64,000 nt of DNA from Cinnamomum chago (lineage: Eukaryota; Streptophyta; Magnoliopsida; Laurales; Lauraceae), in contig CP142453.1 of NCBI GenBank assembly GCA_038049695.1, positions 114,344,001 through 114,408,000 of the forward strand, in the 5' to 3' direction. Below are positions 51,001-63,000 of the stretch, piece after piece. Positions within the stretch are counted from its first letter, which is position 1, and each line of letters begins with the position of its first letter. Below the pieces are notes generated by a model. That model ran no database searches. It saw only the letters and a program-made list of their open reading frames with translations, and was not told where the DNA came from. Both the position numbers and the translations under genes were made by a program.

Positions 51001-54000
51001 AAGAATTTTGATTGCTTTTTGAAATTGGGTGTGGACCATGTTATAAATTTTTTGAAAAATGGAGAAGACTTCGGATTTCATGTGCATAAAGTAAATCCAA
51101 GTATGACGAGAATGGTCATCAATAAAGGTCACATAGTATTTAAAACCTGTCCTACTCAAGGTAGGAGCAATTCCCCAAATATCTGAATGAATAATGTCAA
51201 ATGATGCCAAAGCACGAGCATTATGAACAGGAAAAGGTAAAATATGACTTTTACTTAAGCAACAAGTTTCGCACTTTGATTGAGAGAAAGAAGACATCAT
51301 TTTATTATCAATAGTAGAATCTAAACAACCAAATTTAAATAATGAAAGCAAATGCGCATTATTCACATGACCAAGACGTTTATGCCAAATAGTCCACAAT
51401 TTATTGAAATTAGAAGAAGAAGCAAAGAAAGAATGATGTCCAATGTCCAGCAAGAATAGGCGCCCATGTTTACTCCCCGTCGCGATCACCTTCCCAGTTT
51501 GTCGCCCCTGTATAACACAACCAGAGGAGGAAAAGTGAACAAGACGGCCATCATCTATAAGTTGTCCTACAGAAAGCAGATTGGCTGATAATTTGGGAAC
51601 AAAGTATACATTGGTAAGGGTGAAAGACTGGCCAGAAACACTAAATAAAGTAATGGTACCAACTCCCGAAATGAGTAGTTGATCCCCATTAGCAGTGGTT
51701 ATTTTCTCTTTTCCAAGGTAACGGTGGGAATCTGTAAAGCTATGTTCTACAGATGTCATGTGATTGGAGGCTCCTGAATCTAAAAACCATGTGGAAGAGG
51801 TAATAGGAGAGGAAAGAGGCAGAAGAATGAAAAGCAGGAGATGCTATATGAGAATGAGTTTGATATCGACCGCCAGAAAAGCCCATTGACGCATATGCAG
51901 AGGTAACCGTGCTCTGGATCAGTTCTTGAATTTGAGCAGGAGTCATGGATACAGCCCCAGATGAAGTGCTTCCTGCATCGGATGACGGTACTTGAGCCTG
52001 GAATGCAGAAGGAAGATTCTGTCTTGGCAGATTGGAGGGGAGCTTTTTAGGCTGCGTCTCATTCCTTCGCTGGAGGCTGCGGCAGTCATCAATAAGATGA
52101 CCAGACCTCTTGCAGTAACAACAAACCAACTTCTTGCGGCAATTCTTGGCAATATGACCAAAGCCTTTGCATTCATAGCATTGAGTGGGCTTCTGATTTG
52201 GGGTTGCTAGAAGAGCAGAGTCAGCCGGAAGAGGTGCAAGGAAGGCCTTTGGTTCTTCAAGAATAGCCCGTTGGGAGGTGAGACGAAGTTCTTCGCGAAG
52301 TACTTCTTGAAAGCAGGTATCAATATTAGCCGACAGTTCTCGGTTCATGAGGGCAGACCGAACTGATTCAAATTCTGGTCGGAGATTCATAAGGAACTGG
52401 CTAATGTGAGTTTCCTCTTGGAGTTTAAGAGCCTCGGAGAGAAAGCCAGGAGAGATTGTCTAAATCAACATTGAATCCCGTTCGGTCCATAAGGTGAGGA
52501 AGTCATTAAAATATTCCTGCACAGATCTATCCCCTTGAGTAAATTTAGCAATTTCACTATCCAAGTGAAATTTCCAGGCTTTGTTGGTTTGATGGTAGAC
52601 CTTCTTGAGGTGAGCCCACATATCTGCTGCTGTATTATATGCTTGAAGAGCCACAGCAAGGGAAGAATCAATGGAGTTCAGAATCCAAGTAATCACCTTG
52701 GCATTTTCCTTGGACCAGGTGGCTACGGCTTTGGAGTCCGTGGTACTAGGAGTGGGAGGCTTAGCAACTGTTCCATCCAGATAACCAAATAGCCCCTGTC
52801 CTTCTACGAAGTTCTTCAAATGGAAGGACCAGGCCATATAATTTTGTCCATTAAACTTAACAGGGATGACATCATATTTATCCATGATTTTTAATACAGC
52901 AGAACGCTCAACAGAGGAAGAAAATTTTGAAAAATAGCAACCACGGGGTTCTGTTCTGCACTAATCCAAGCCGAGAAAGAGATGGAAAGGACTAAACAGC
53001 AATTAGTCAGCAATAACCAGCAAGAGAGGCTGAATGACTGGTTCAGATATGTTACTAGAGCACAAAGATGAACTCCGACACAAAAAATAACCCAACAGTG
53101 AATAAAACAGGGCCAGACGACCACTGTTATGGTGCTGGAGTGGTCACGTGGGGCCCACAATGAGGTCAAACCTCTAATCGGAGAATGTAGTCTTCTGTGT
53201 GAGACTTTTTACTAACTTCCAGATCAAATTTTATGACAAACTGATGAAAATCCGCAAGATTGAACGGATCTGATGAAAACTATCCTGTAAAACTGGGAAA
53301 ACACAAGCAGCAGTAGATGGCCTACCTCAGATGTGCCAAAAATCCTGGAAAAAGTTCCATAAATCTTAGAGAAGATGGGCGACCCTCGTGGTGGTGATTG
53401 GTTTTGATTTCGGAATATTCAGATGATGGCCCACCTTTGATATTCACTTGCAGAATGACAACACGGAGATTCTGCTGAGATAGAGAGAGACTTCAGATCC
53501 TTGAGAAGAGATTGTGTTGATATGAAGAGATCCCACAGTGCTCTGATACCATGTAATAATGGGAGAAGAAGAGAGAGGAAGAAGAAGAGGAACAATGGGA
53601 GAAGGTCGTGTCTCAATAGAGCAACGACTGTTCACTTTTATATTGATCTTATGCCTTAATCAAGGCCCTAATTATGTAAAGAATACAAATTAGAATAACA
53701 AAAGAATGGAAAGAATAAATCATATCCTATACATAGAAGGAGAGAAATCAGGGACTAAATTCTATCCTATACAGATTTGAGTATATCCTATATGTGGGCT
53801 TTGTACATGGGCTTTGTACATGGGCCCAGCCTGCTGGCCCGGCCTGTTATCTTCTACACTACCATGGTGCCTGGGCCGCAACGCAACACGGCCCGGCACA
53901 ATATTTTATATAAAAAAGGGCTGGTTTTTTATATAAATATAATATAAAACTTAAAATAATTAAAATTTTGTTTTTAATTTGTAAATTAGCATCAATATCT

Positions 54001-57000
54001 GTGCATTTATTTTAGTAGTTTCAACTTTATTTCCCTTAAAGCCCATAAAATCTCTTTTAATTTATATAAAAAAATTAAAAAGAAATTAAAAAAACATAGG
54101 AGGGGCATGTGGGCGGCACGGCACGACCTAAGCCGTGTCGTGGGCTGTGCTGCTGGCTGACCCCCAGCCAACCTGGGCACTGCCCGTGAGTTTTCACGGG
54201 CCGGCACAGCTGGGCCAGCCTCAAAGCAGGTCATGCCGAGTTTACACCCCTACATATAATCGAGCACATGGGGTCCGGACCCTTGTGAGATCGGTTTATT
54301 TGAGAGAAGACCCAAATGGCCCAATGAAATGCTGAAAAACACATCAATTAGAGGCTGTTTAGATATTCCAGAACGTAAGTGGGGAATGTTTTGCAATTTA
54401 TGAACTCAATTCAAGAACACAGTCAGGAAAAAGGGACTGCTCGACTATTTGGGCCTTCATTACTGGGATCAAATGGGCCCAAAATCGACTTGACCCAACA
54501 CCACCTGGGTCGCCCATGGGTGTACAGTTTAGGGGGCAAGGCCCACCACCTGATCAGGTGGGCCATGTGGGCCTCATGATTGAAACTTTCCAGAATGATC
54601 TGGAAGCTCCTGTTTCTATAAATTTGGATTTTGTGGACTTTTAGTTTCTTTTATTTTGATTTGATTGATTCAATTGGTATCCACTGATTGAGAAATAATC
54701 ATCTGTAATTAGGAAGTGGGATTTGATTGCCAAATTGCTTGGGTTTTTTGGGTAAATTATACATGTAAAGTCAACTGTATCATTCCCAGACATGGTCTAC
54801 AGAGAACAGTGGCCAGTTTTTTTTTTATTAGTAACAGTAAATTTTATTAAAGAAAGAAAAAGGTACAACTCAACTTAAAAAGGAAAAAAGTCCATTCATA
54901 GTGGAACTGGTGTAAGAGAAATGAACCAGCCACACTACATAATAGATCTATCTACCCCTTGCTTAGCTAAACAGTCCGCCATCCCGTTTGCAGATCTACT
55001 AATGTGTTGAAACGTAACATGCAAGTCAGTAATTAGATGACTGATTTCATTGAAAAGAAATTGCATTTTACATGGCACTCTCAATGATTTCACCCAAGAA
55101 ATAGGGTTAGCCGAATCGCTCTCCACAATAAGATAGTGATGAAATGTGGTACGAAAAATACAAAGAGCTTCTAAGATTGCCAGAACTTTCACTTCATTAA
55201 TCTTTGATCCCCACATGTTTAGAGAACATAAACAAAACTCCCTCCTTATGATTTCTTAGAACAACTCCAATGCCAGCCAAACCCGGTTTTCCTTTTGCCG
55301 CTCCATCAATGTTAAATTTAAGACTCCATGTGGTGGAGAACACCAAGATACTATCCTTTGTTTCTTTAAAGCTCCTGTCTTCAAACAAGCTCGCCAATTT
55401 TGCGTTCTGCTATATTATCCTTTGTTTCTTTAAAGCACCTGTCTTCAAACAAGCTCGCCAATTTTGCATAATGGTATCTATCTTAATTTGTGAAAAATCT
55501 TTTGTAACACAAGCCCATTTTGCGATCCTCAGTAGCACAGCTGAAGTTTTCTTTATTTGCTTTTCTTTTGTTTATTCTAATTTAAGTTAGCGATGGATAG
55601 GTGTCTTATTAGCATTAGGAGGAAGGTACAGGTGTGTGAGAATCTTCTAGAGAGCTCTCTTAATGTTCTAATGCCTTATACAGAATCTTGAATGGTTGAC
55701 AGTGGTATAGTACAGAGACAGTCGACAGTGAGTATTTGCAATAAAGAAGAGTTATTCTCTTGGGTTTACTCCTATTTGATTCCTTTCATTAAATTCCCTT
55801 GTGGGTGTGATGGTGATTATGCATCGAAGATCTAGCCAATTTCAGTGGATTTTCACTTTGCTTATTCAAGTATATAGAGTATTGCAGCAACTGTGCAGCA
55901 GTTCCTTGACAGTCTAAACATGGCTGTGATTTCTCTTTGATTCAGTGACTGCATCAAAGCCCCAACGCCAGCAGCGTCACCCAAGAGTGCTTTATGTTAT
56001 GTGGGGTCCATTTGATGGAAAGGTGGGCCATGTGGGCCCCACAGTACCAAAATCGAAAAAGTTCTGAGTGTCCCAGTAGCATATGAATCTCAATGTTTTG
56101 ATGTAATTAAATTATGTTCAGTTTAGATGTAATTATGAGATCTTTTATTTAGGGAATTAGTTGTAGCAATTGGATGAGTAGTTGCGATTGATTTTAAGGT
56201 TTAACTTGAGTGTTTTTTCTTTTTAAGCATTTATAAATGCATAAGCCAATCAACTGCAATGGTATCTCTAAAAAAAAAAAACCTTTTCAGAATTCAATAA
56301 AATCATTAGTTTTTATCTCTCCTTGAATCGGCTACTTTCTCCACTAGATCGAGGAATTTTCAGATCTAATCTGGCAAATATAATTAGTTGTTGAATGTTT
56401 AATATAGCTCCTTTCATCTTAATTTTTGTAAATATCTGGATATTGGTGTTTGGGACTTGGGAATTTCAAACTGTCCGATTTCCAATCAGGACTGGGTCAC
56501 ATGCATTCTCAATTTTAAACCCCAATTATCGATGTCCTAGTCTAAACTACATCTCCATGTTAGTTCCTTCACTCCTCACTTCTTTAATAATTAACTTCTC
56601 ATTGGTTTTGAACTTGGATCCCATTTACATTTGAATTAGACAAACAGCCCCTATGTGTTCCAAATTCCAAAATCTCAATTCCCAAAAAAAATGTACGATG
56701 GACAGTTCTTTTTCTTTTCTTTTCTTTTTTTTTTCGGCTAAAAAACCCTCTCTTCTGCAAAAGAGGAAAACATCATTGTTTATTTTCCCTAATAGATGGA
56801 ATTTTTTCCAAACACAGGTTAAGTAAATAAATAGAAAAACAAGGAGAAGAAGGAAAAACCTATTCAGCTAAAACTAGCAGCCTATTTCAGCCCATGGTTT
56901 AAAAAATCGGCCGAGTCCGAGTCGACTTAGACTCGGCACATACCGAGTTGGGTCACATGGGACTCGGACTCAAATCATGCAACTTGGCCGAGTCTCATGT

Positions 57001-60000
57001 GACTCGGCCGAGTCCCATGCAACTCGGCGAGTCAACTCGGACTCGGTCATGAACAAGTCAGGTCCCGAGTGGCCGAGTCCGGTTTTTAAACCTTTTTTCA
57101 GCCTATTCCTCATCTAAATTGCACTAGCTCCCTTGTTAAATGATAAATTTTGGCAACAATTTTGTTTTTTAATGAGCATAGGCCAAAGAATAATGAGACA
57201 CACAACTCTCGACCAATGAAGCAAGAGAAAAAACCAGCAGCATTTTCATCCTCCATGGAATATCCTCTACCTTTCAATCACCATATCTTGCATCAACAAA
57301 CGTTTCCAAGCCTTCTTCTCCCGCAATAGCCGCTCTAGCTGAATATGACATTGCTCTTCCCATCAAATAGATTTACTTTGGTACAATTATTAGGGTTTAC
57401 TGTTGTTTAGAAAATTGAAATCACATCATTGATAATTCCACAGGTAGAATTGAATCATATCATGAATTGTAGGGTTTTTATTTTCCTTATAAAAAAAAAG
57501 AAAAAAAGAAAAGGTAGTTATTTGTAACCCATCCATTTTCCATCCATAGAAGCATAAATACAATGAAAAATAATACTAGAATACAATCATATGAAGAACA
57601 ACATTAACATAAATTAATGCTTCAAAGAGTATGGTGTGTGAATTGTCAGGAACAGTAAGCTTCCCATCCTTTACCTCAATTTTGCCCATTGGCAGAAATC
57701 CGAAGTTGAAGGCTTTTGGAATCCAAAGGTTGAGAAATTTGAAAGGAAGTTATTGAAGTGGAAGAGGAATTGTCTCTCTTTGGTTGGTAGGCTTACCCTT
57801 ATTAAAGTGACGCTCTCTAATTTGCTTGTGTGCTATCTATTTAAGATGCCTGTCGCGGTGAGGGAGAGATTGGATTGCATTTGAAAGGGACTTCTTATGG
57901 GATGGGCAGCACTCTAGAATGAAGCTTCATCTTATGAGGTGGTGCGATGTGTGATTAAGCCTATTTTTGTGGGTGGTTTAGGCCTGGCCAGTTTGGAGTT
58001 GAGAATTTGGGCTTGTCTAGCTAAATGGTGGTGGAGATTTGGGGCAAAGAGAGATGCTTTGTGGAGAAAGGTTGTGGTTTCCAAATATGGGGAAGATGGT
58101 GGGGGGTTGGAGTCCTAGTAAAGTTCCTAGGTATTGGGTGTCTAACTTGTCGGGCAGTATTTTGAGGGTGGGGGATAAGTCTCATATATGTGGGGCTTAT
58201 TTCATGGAGGGGTGAGTTTCATAGTTGGAGAGGGAAATAGAGTCCCTTTTTTGGTTGGTGACTGGGTTGGTGTGGGTCGTCTGTCTAGTGTCGTTCCTAG
58301 ATTGTTTCGATTAGCTTTTAACAAGTTGTCTTCTGCTATAAAGACTATTATGTGGGTGAGGGAGGCTTTATTTCTTGGGTAGTGCATTTTAAGAGAGTCC
58401 TTCGTCAGTAAAAGGAGTCCATATTTGAGTCGTTTTCCAGTCTTCTTTCTAATGTTTTTTTCATGTAGGAATGAGGTGGACTCTCGCATCTAGATGCCTT
58501 GTGTCTGGATCTTTCTCATCTAAATCTCTCTATACATCTTTGGAGGAGATGCCGATGTATAGTTTTCCTTTTGTCTTTGGTGTGGTCTAGCCCCTCCGAG
58601 GGTGGAGGTGTTTGGCTTGTTGGCATTTTTTGGCAAGGTTTCTATGGTGGACAACCTTAGGAGGAGAGGACAACCGTAGGAGAGGTTTGAGCTCGGATGT
58701 TTTATTACACTTGTGTCTGTTTTGCAAGGAGGGGGAGACCATAAATCACCTTTGTGTTCATTGAAAATTCTCTTCCTTCATTTGGAATAAAATAATCTTT
58801 AGATGTGGTGTCTTGTGGTGTGTTCCCAAGACTTAGTTTAGCTTGGTGGAGGCATGGAGAATGGTTCCTTTTAATGGGTGTGGGGTTACTCTTTCGAAGC
58901 TAGTTCCCATTGCAATTGTGTGATCTATTTGGATTGAAAGGAATGAAAGTATTTCTCGGGGAGGTGGATCAACTCCCATTGAGGAACTTCTTCCTAGAGT
59001 TTTCTTAAAAAATTACTCAATGGGCATCGCCAAGGAAAGTATTCAAATGTGTTAGGTTTGATGATGTTTTGCACAATTGGGAAGCCGCTCTTTATTGTGC
59101 GCCTCAGGTAGTCAAGAGGTCGGTAGTCAAGAGGTCGATGAGTTGGATTCCTCCCCTTGAGGGGGTTTTGAAGTTTAATGTGGATGGTGCAGCTAAGGGA
59201 TAACTGGGTCTGACCGGAATAAAGGGGGTGGCTTGAAACGATAAAGGGAGGTGATGATGATGTTCTCTCCAAGTCCTTGGGTCTTAATGGTTCTAATGAA
59301 GCAGAGTTGTGGCCTATTTTGGAGTCTTTTCGTATGTTGGTCCGTGTTCATCGATTGAGGCTTATTGTGGAAAGCAACTCATCTAATGCTATCTCTTGGG
59401 TTCCGGCTCCCAATGGGTGTCCTCGGAAGTACCATTTCATTCTTAATTAGACCAAGAGTTTGTCTTTTTTTATTGAATTGGAATTTACTCATATTTTGCA
59501 CTCAACCAATGGTATGGCCAATTCGGTAGCTAAGCGAGGGGTGGATCGCCTTTCTCCTTTCTTTGTTCTCTTTGTGTAATTTTATTGTTTGTGGACGTTA
59601 TAGCTCTTGTTTACAAATCCGGTCTCCTAGGCTTTTGACTTTGTATTTCCTCTTCTATTGAATACATTTTAGTTACCGATAAAATAATAAAAGTAGTATA
59701 TCATAAGTCATATATGTAAATAGTTAAATATGTTTTAGATGTCAATGTTACTATGAAAATTAAACAAGTTGCAATAGTTTTTTCTCTTTAAATCAAAAAA
59801 TGAGAATAAAATCCAAATCATCAATCTTTCATTTTAGGATGTATGAAGTTTATAAATAAAAAAGGATTTCATGCAGAAATTTTTTTTAAAAAATAGAAAA
59901 ATGAACACAGGATAAAACCTCATACATACTATCAAATGCTTGTTCCTTATTCATCTCCAAAGCCTTTCCAAAACTACAAAAATTCTTAAAGTGGTTTTGT

Positions 60001-63000
60001 TAACCACTAAATAACCTTTTAAAAATCAAAATGCTTTAAAAAAAGAAAAGAAATTATTAATATATTAATATTAACCAGTTAGTTGATGTTATTCTCATTC
60101 CCCCGATTGCTTGAATAATAAGATTTATTGAAAAAAGTATCAAATCATAGGATTCACATGAAAATGGGATTAGTTGCATAGATACAAACGTAGGATTCAC
60201 GCTACAAGTCATAGGATTCTGATAACAATGGAGTTTACAACCCTTGAGTTTAGGCCCTTATCACAATGACCATGCCGGAGATAGGATAAGATCCTGTGGG
60301 CGTAACATTGACGAACGAAAAAAACAATGTTCCCAAAATTCTCTTCCAAACGTTGCAACGGATCTAGAGATCTGTTTGTGAATCATTGTATGACCCATTG
60401 TGATCTTAATGTTGTAGATACTAAATTACATATTGATAAACCAAAGGAGAAATGAGATTACAACAGTCTGTTGGAGTACCTTCGCTTTTTGGTGATCACC
60501 AGCCCCACAACATCTCTGGTTCTGTTGCATGTTAGTTTCCAATTGAACCTCTCCTCCTACTAGAACTCTAGTGTTGACTTTCAATATGTCTAAGCCATTC
60601 TACTATACTTAATACTCTTAACAATTTATCAATATGGATGAACACTCATCCGAGAGACAGAACTAGAGATTATGGCGAATACTCATCCATGATCCACAAA
60701 CACAATTAGGGGTGATTTCACCACAATTCCACAAAACTTAGTAAAATCTCAAAACAAGTGCATGCTATCATTTACCCTTATGATCATTGGACCTCAGAAA
60801 ACCATCTCCTTAAACACCTTTCACTGCTTACAATAGGCATTTAGGATAATAATGTCCGCACTAGGGAGCTGATGTCAGCCCCTAGGGTGGATTAATCACC
60901 CAAACTTTCAAGAAAATTCCCCGTCGCTGCTCATTAGTGAGTCTCCTTGAACTATGAAGGTTCTGCTGTCGATGTTTGAATACAAAAATATGACTTTGTT
61001 TATGCAAGATTTCACAAATTATAAGTGAAAATGGAATAGAAGAGGAAAAATAAGAAAAGAATTTAAAGGAGAAAGAATGTTAATTAAAGTCCTAGGGCTG
61101 GGTGACCAGGTTCTCAAATTCTTATTAATTGATTTTTTTCAATTTTCAAAAAAAAAAAGAAGGAAAAGGAAATGAAAAAACCCGAAGTTCCTAAGAACTA
61201 TAGAACAGTCCCTTAAATCTGAAAAACTTCATGAAAATCTCCATATACAACCAGGGATTTAGAAATAGGCCAAGTCCAAGTCGACTCGGCCTTGGTCTTC
61301 CCCGAGCCAGGCCGGGTCGTACTCGGCCAAGTCTCCATGGAAACTTCATTTTCCTCTTCTCCTCCTCCTCAAACCCTTTCTTCTTCTTCTCATCAGCAAT
61401 CCCACCCCCAAGCCCTTCTTCTTCTCAATAAACCCTCTCTCAAACCCTAACCCAAAAGGTCCTCTTTCAAACCCTCTCTCAATCCCCTTATCAAGCCTTA
61501 ACCCAACAAATCGTCCCTCATCAGCAATCTCCCCCCCCCCCAAATCCCCCTCTCTTCTCTCTTCTTCCCTGATTCAGGCATTTTTATCCCTGCGTACAAC
61601 TCAACAACGTCTATGAAAGGTGTGCCTAGACTAGAGTCTAAAGTAAGAAAAATTGGATGGGGATACACTGTCCAGATCAACTAGGTCATTTCTTGCTTCT
61701 AAATATGGATGGCATCTTGTACGTAGAATATTTTACTGTACTTCACAATTCTAGCATTGCTAAAATTAATAGTCATATTGATGCTTTATGCTTCCAGTTG
61801 TCAGAGACTTGAAGAATCTGATAATCATGCTGAACCAATTTGACTAAATGAGCTTGTGTTTTCTCCTCTTTTGTAGGTGCGGTTAGAGGAAACAGAATGG
61901 TGCTTCCCTTTGGAAATTCAAAAGGAAGATACTGTGACTTTGGTATTGAGAAAACAAGATGGTGGTAGAAGATTTTTGAGGATGGAAATTCGTGGCTATG
62001 AGGATGGGTCACGCTTCTTGATTATATTCCGTCTAGGATCAGCAAATGGTCCTATCCGGTATGAAAGATATAGAGTAGAATTCAGTGAATAAAAGTTATA
62101 TGTACTGTACTAGTGTAGTCTACAAACAGTTTCTAAGTTTGTTCTTTTGCCAGAATTGAGAACAGAACAAGAGGTATGATGATAAAGTTTCACCAGTCTG
62201 GCTTGAGTGATGATGCCTGGGTCCAATTGCAACCACTTTCAACAACAAACTTCTCTTGGGATGATCCATGTGGGGAAAAACTTCTTGATGTTAGCCTCTG
62301 CAGTGGAAGTAACATCTCTGTCCAAAAGTTCAGTTTAGAAAGGACTGGGGAATGCTTCCCTGATGAATGGGCACAAAGTGTCCAGCTTGTTGTAGTAGAG
62401 ATGGGTGATATTAAGATTGCTCGGTTCACTGATGACCAAAGAATATTAGAATTGTGTTCACGTGAAAATGTCAATCTCCTCACATGTGTTGGCAACTGGG
62501 GCACAACATCAATGCAGAGCAAAATGCAGAACAATAGTGCACCTTTGGAGATTATAGTTGACTTGGGGGTTGTGGGGATCTCTGTGATAGACCACAGACC
62601 AAGAGAGCTATTATATATGTACTTGGAGAGGGTCTTCATTTCATATTCAACTGGTTATGATGGAGGCACTACAAGCAGGTAGTGGAGGATGTCTCAGTTG
62701 GAGTGTCTTATCTGTCATCCCATTTGACTGCCAATGTCTTGTTTAATATTTGTCTTTAGTCATTCAGATTGAACCGTGTGTGTCTGTATGCTTCCCTGAC
62801 ATGGGAATATATGGAACTTTGCTATGATATCCTGAATTGTTATGTTTGTTTGACAGGTTCAAGCTCATATTGGGCTTTTTTCAGCTTGACAACCAGCTGC
62901 CACTGACTGTGATGCCTGTGCTATTGGCGCCTGAGCATATTATAGATTCCCACCATCCAGTTTTCAAGATGACTATTACAATGAGCAACAAAAATACTGA

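Larger units (their letters stand above)
46733..61876. other. Intron 25, 15.1 kb
   Basis: Joins EKLQ to VRLEETEW with no missing protein. It contains a hAT-type element with a Copia element inside, an L1 RNase H piece, an ACTCGG-rich inverted-repeat element and an L1 inside a dispersed repeat. 46740-48250, 55600-56890 and 60240-61230 show no gene or named repeat, apart from (CAT)n near 47540. Confidence 0.85.

Noticed and set aside
57640-59690. Possible second host gene from long sense-strand protein similarity
   Set aside because: The motifs are those of an L1 reverse transcriptase tail and RNase H with many stops.
62190-62639. 149-codon minus-strand ORF
   Set aside because: It is exactly antisense to exon 27, which has clear VPS13 motifs.
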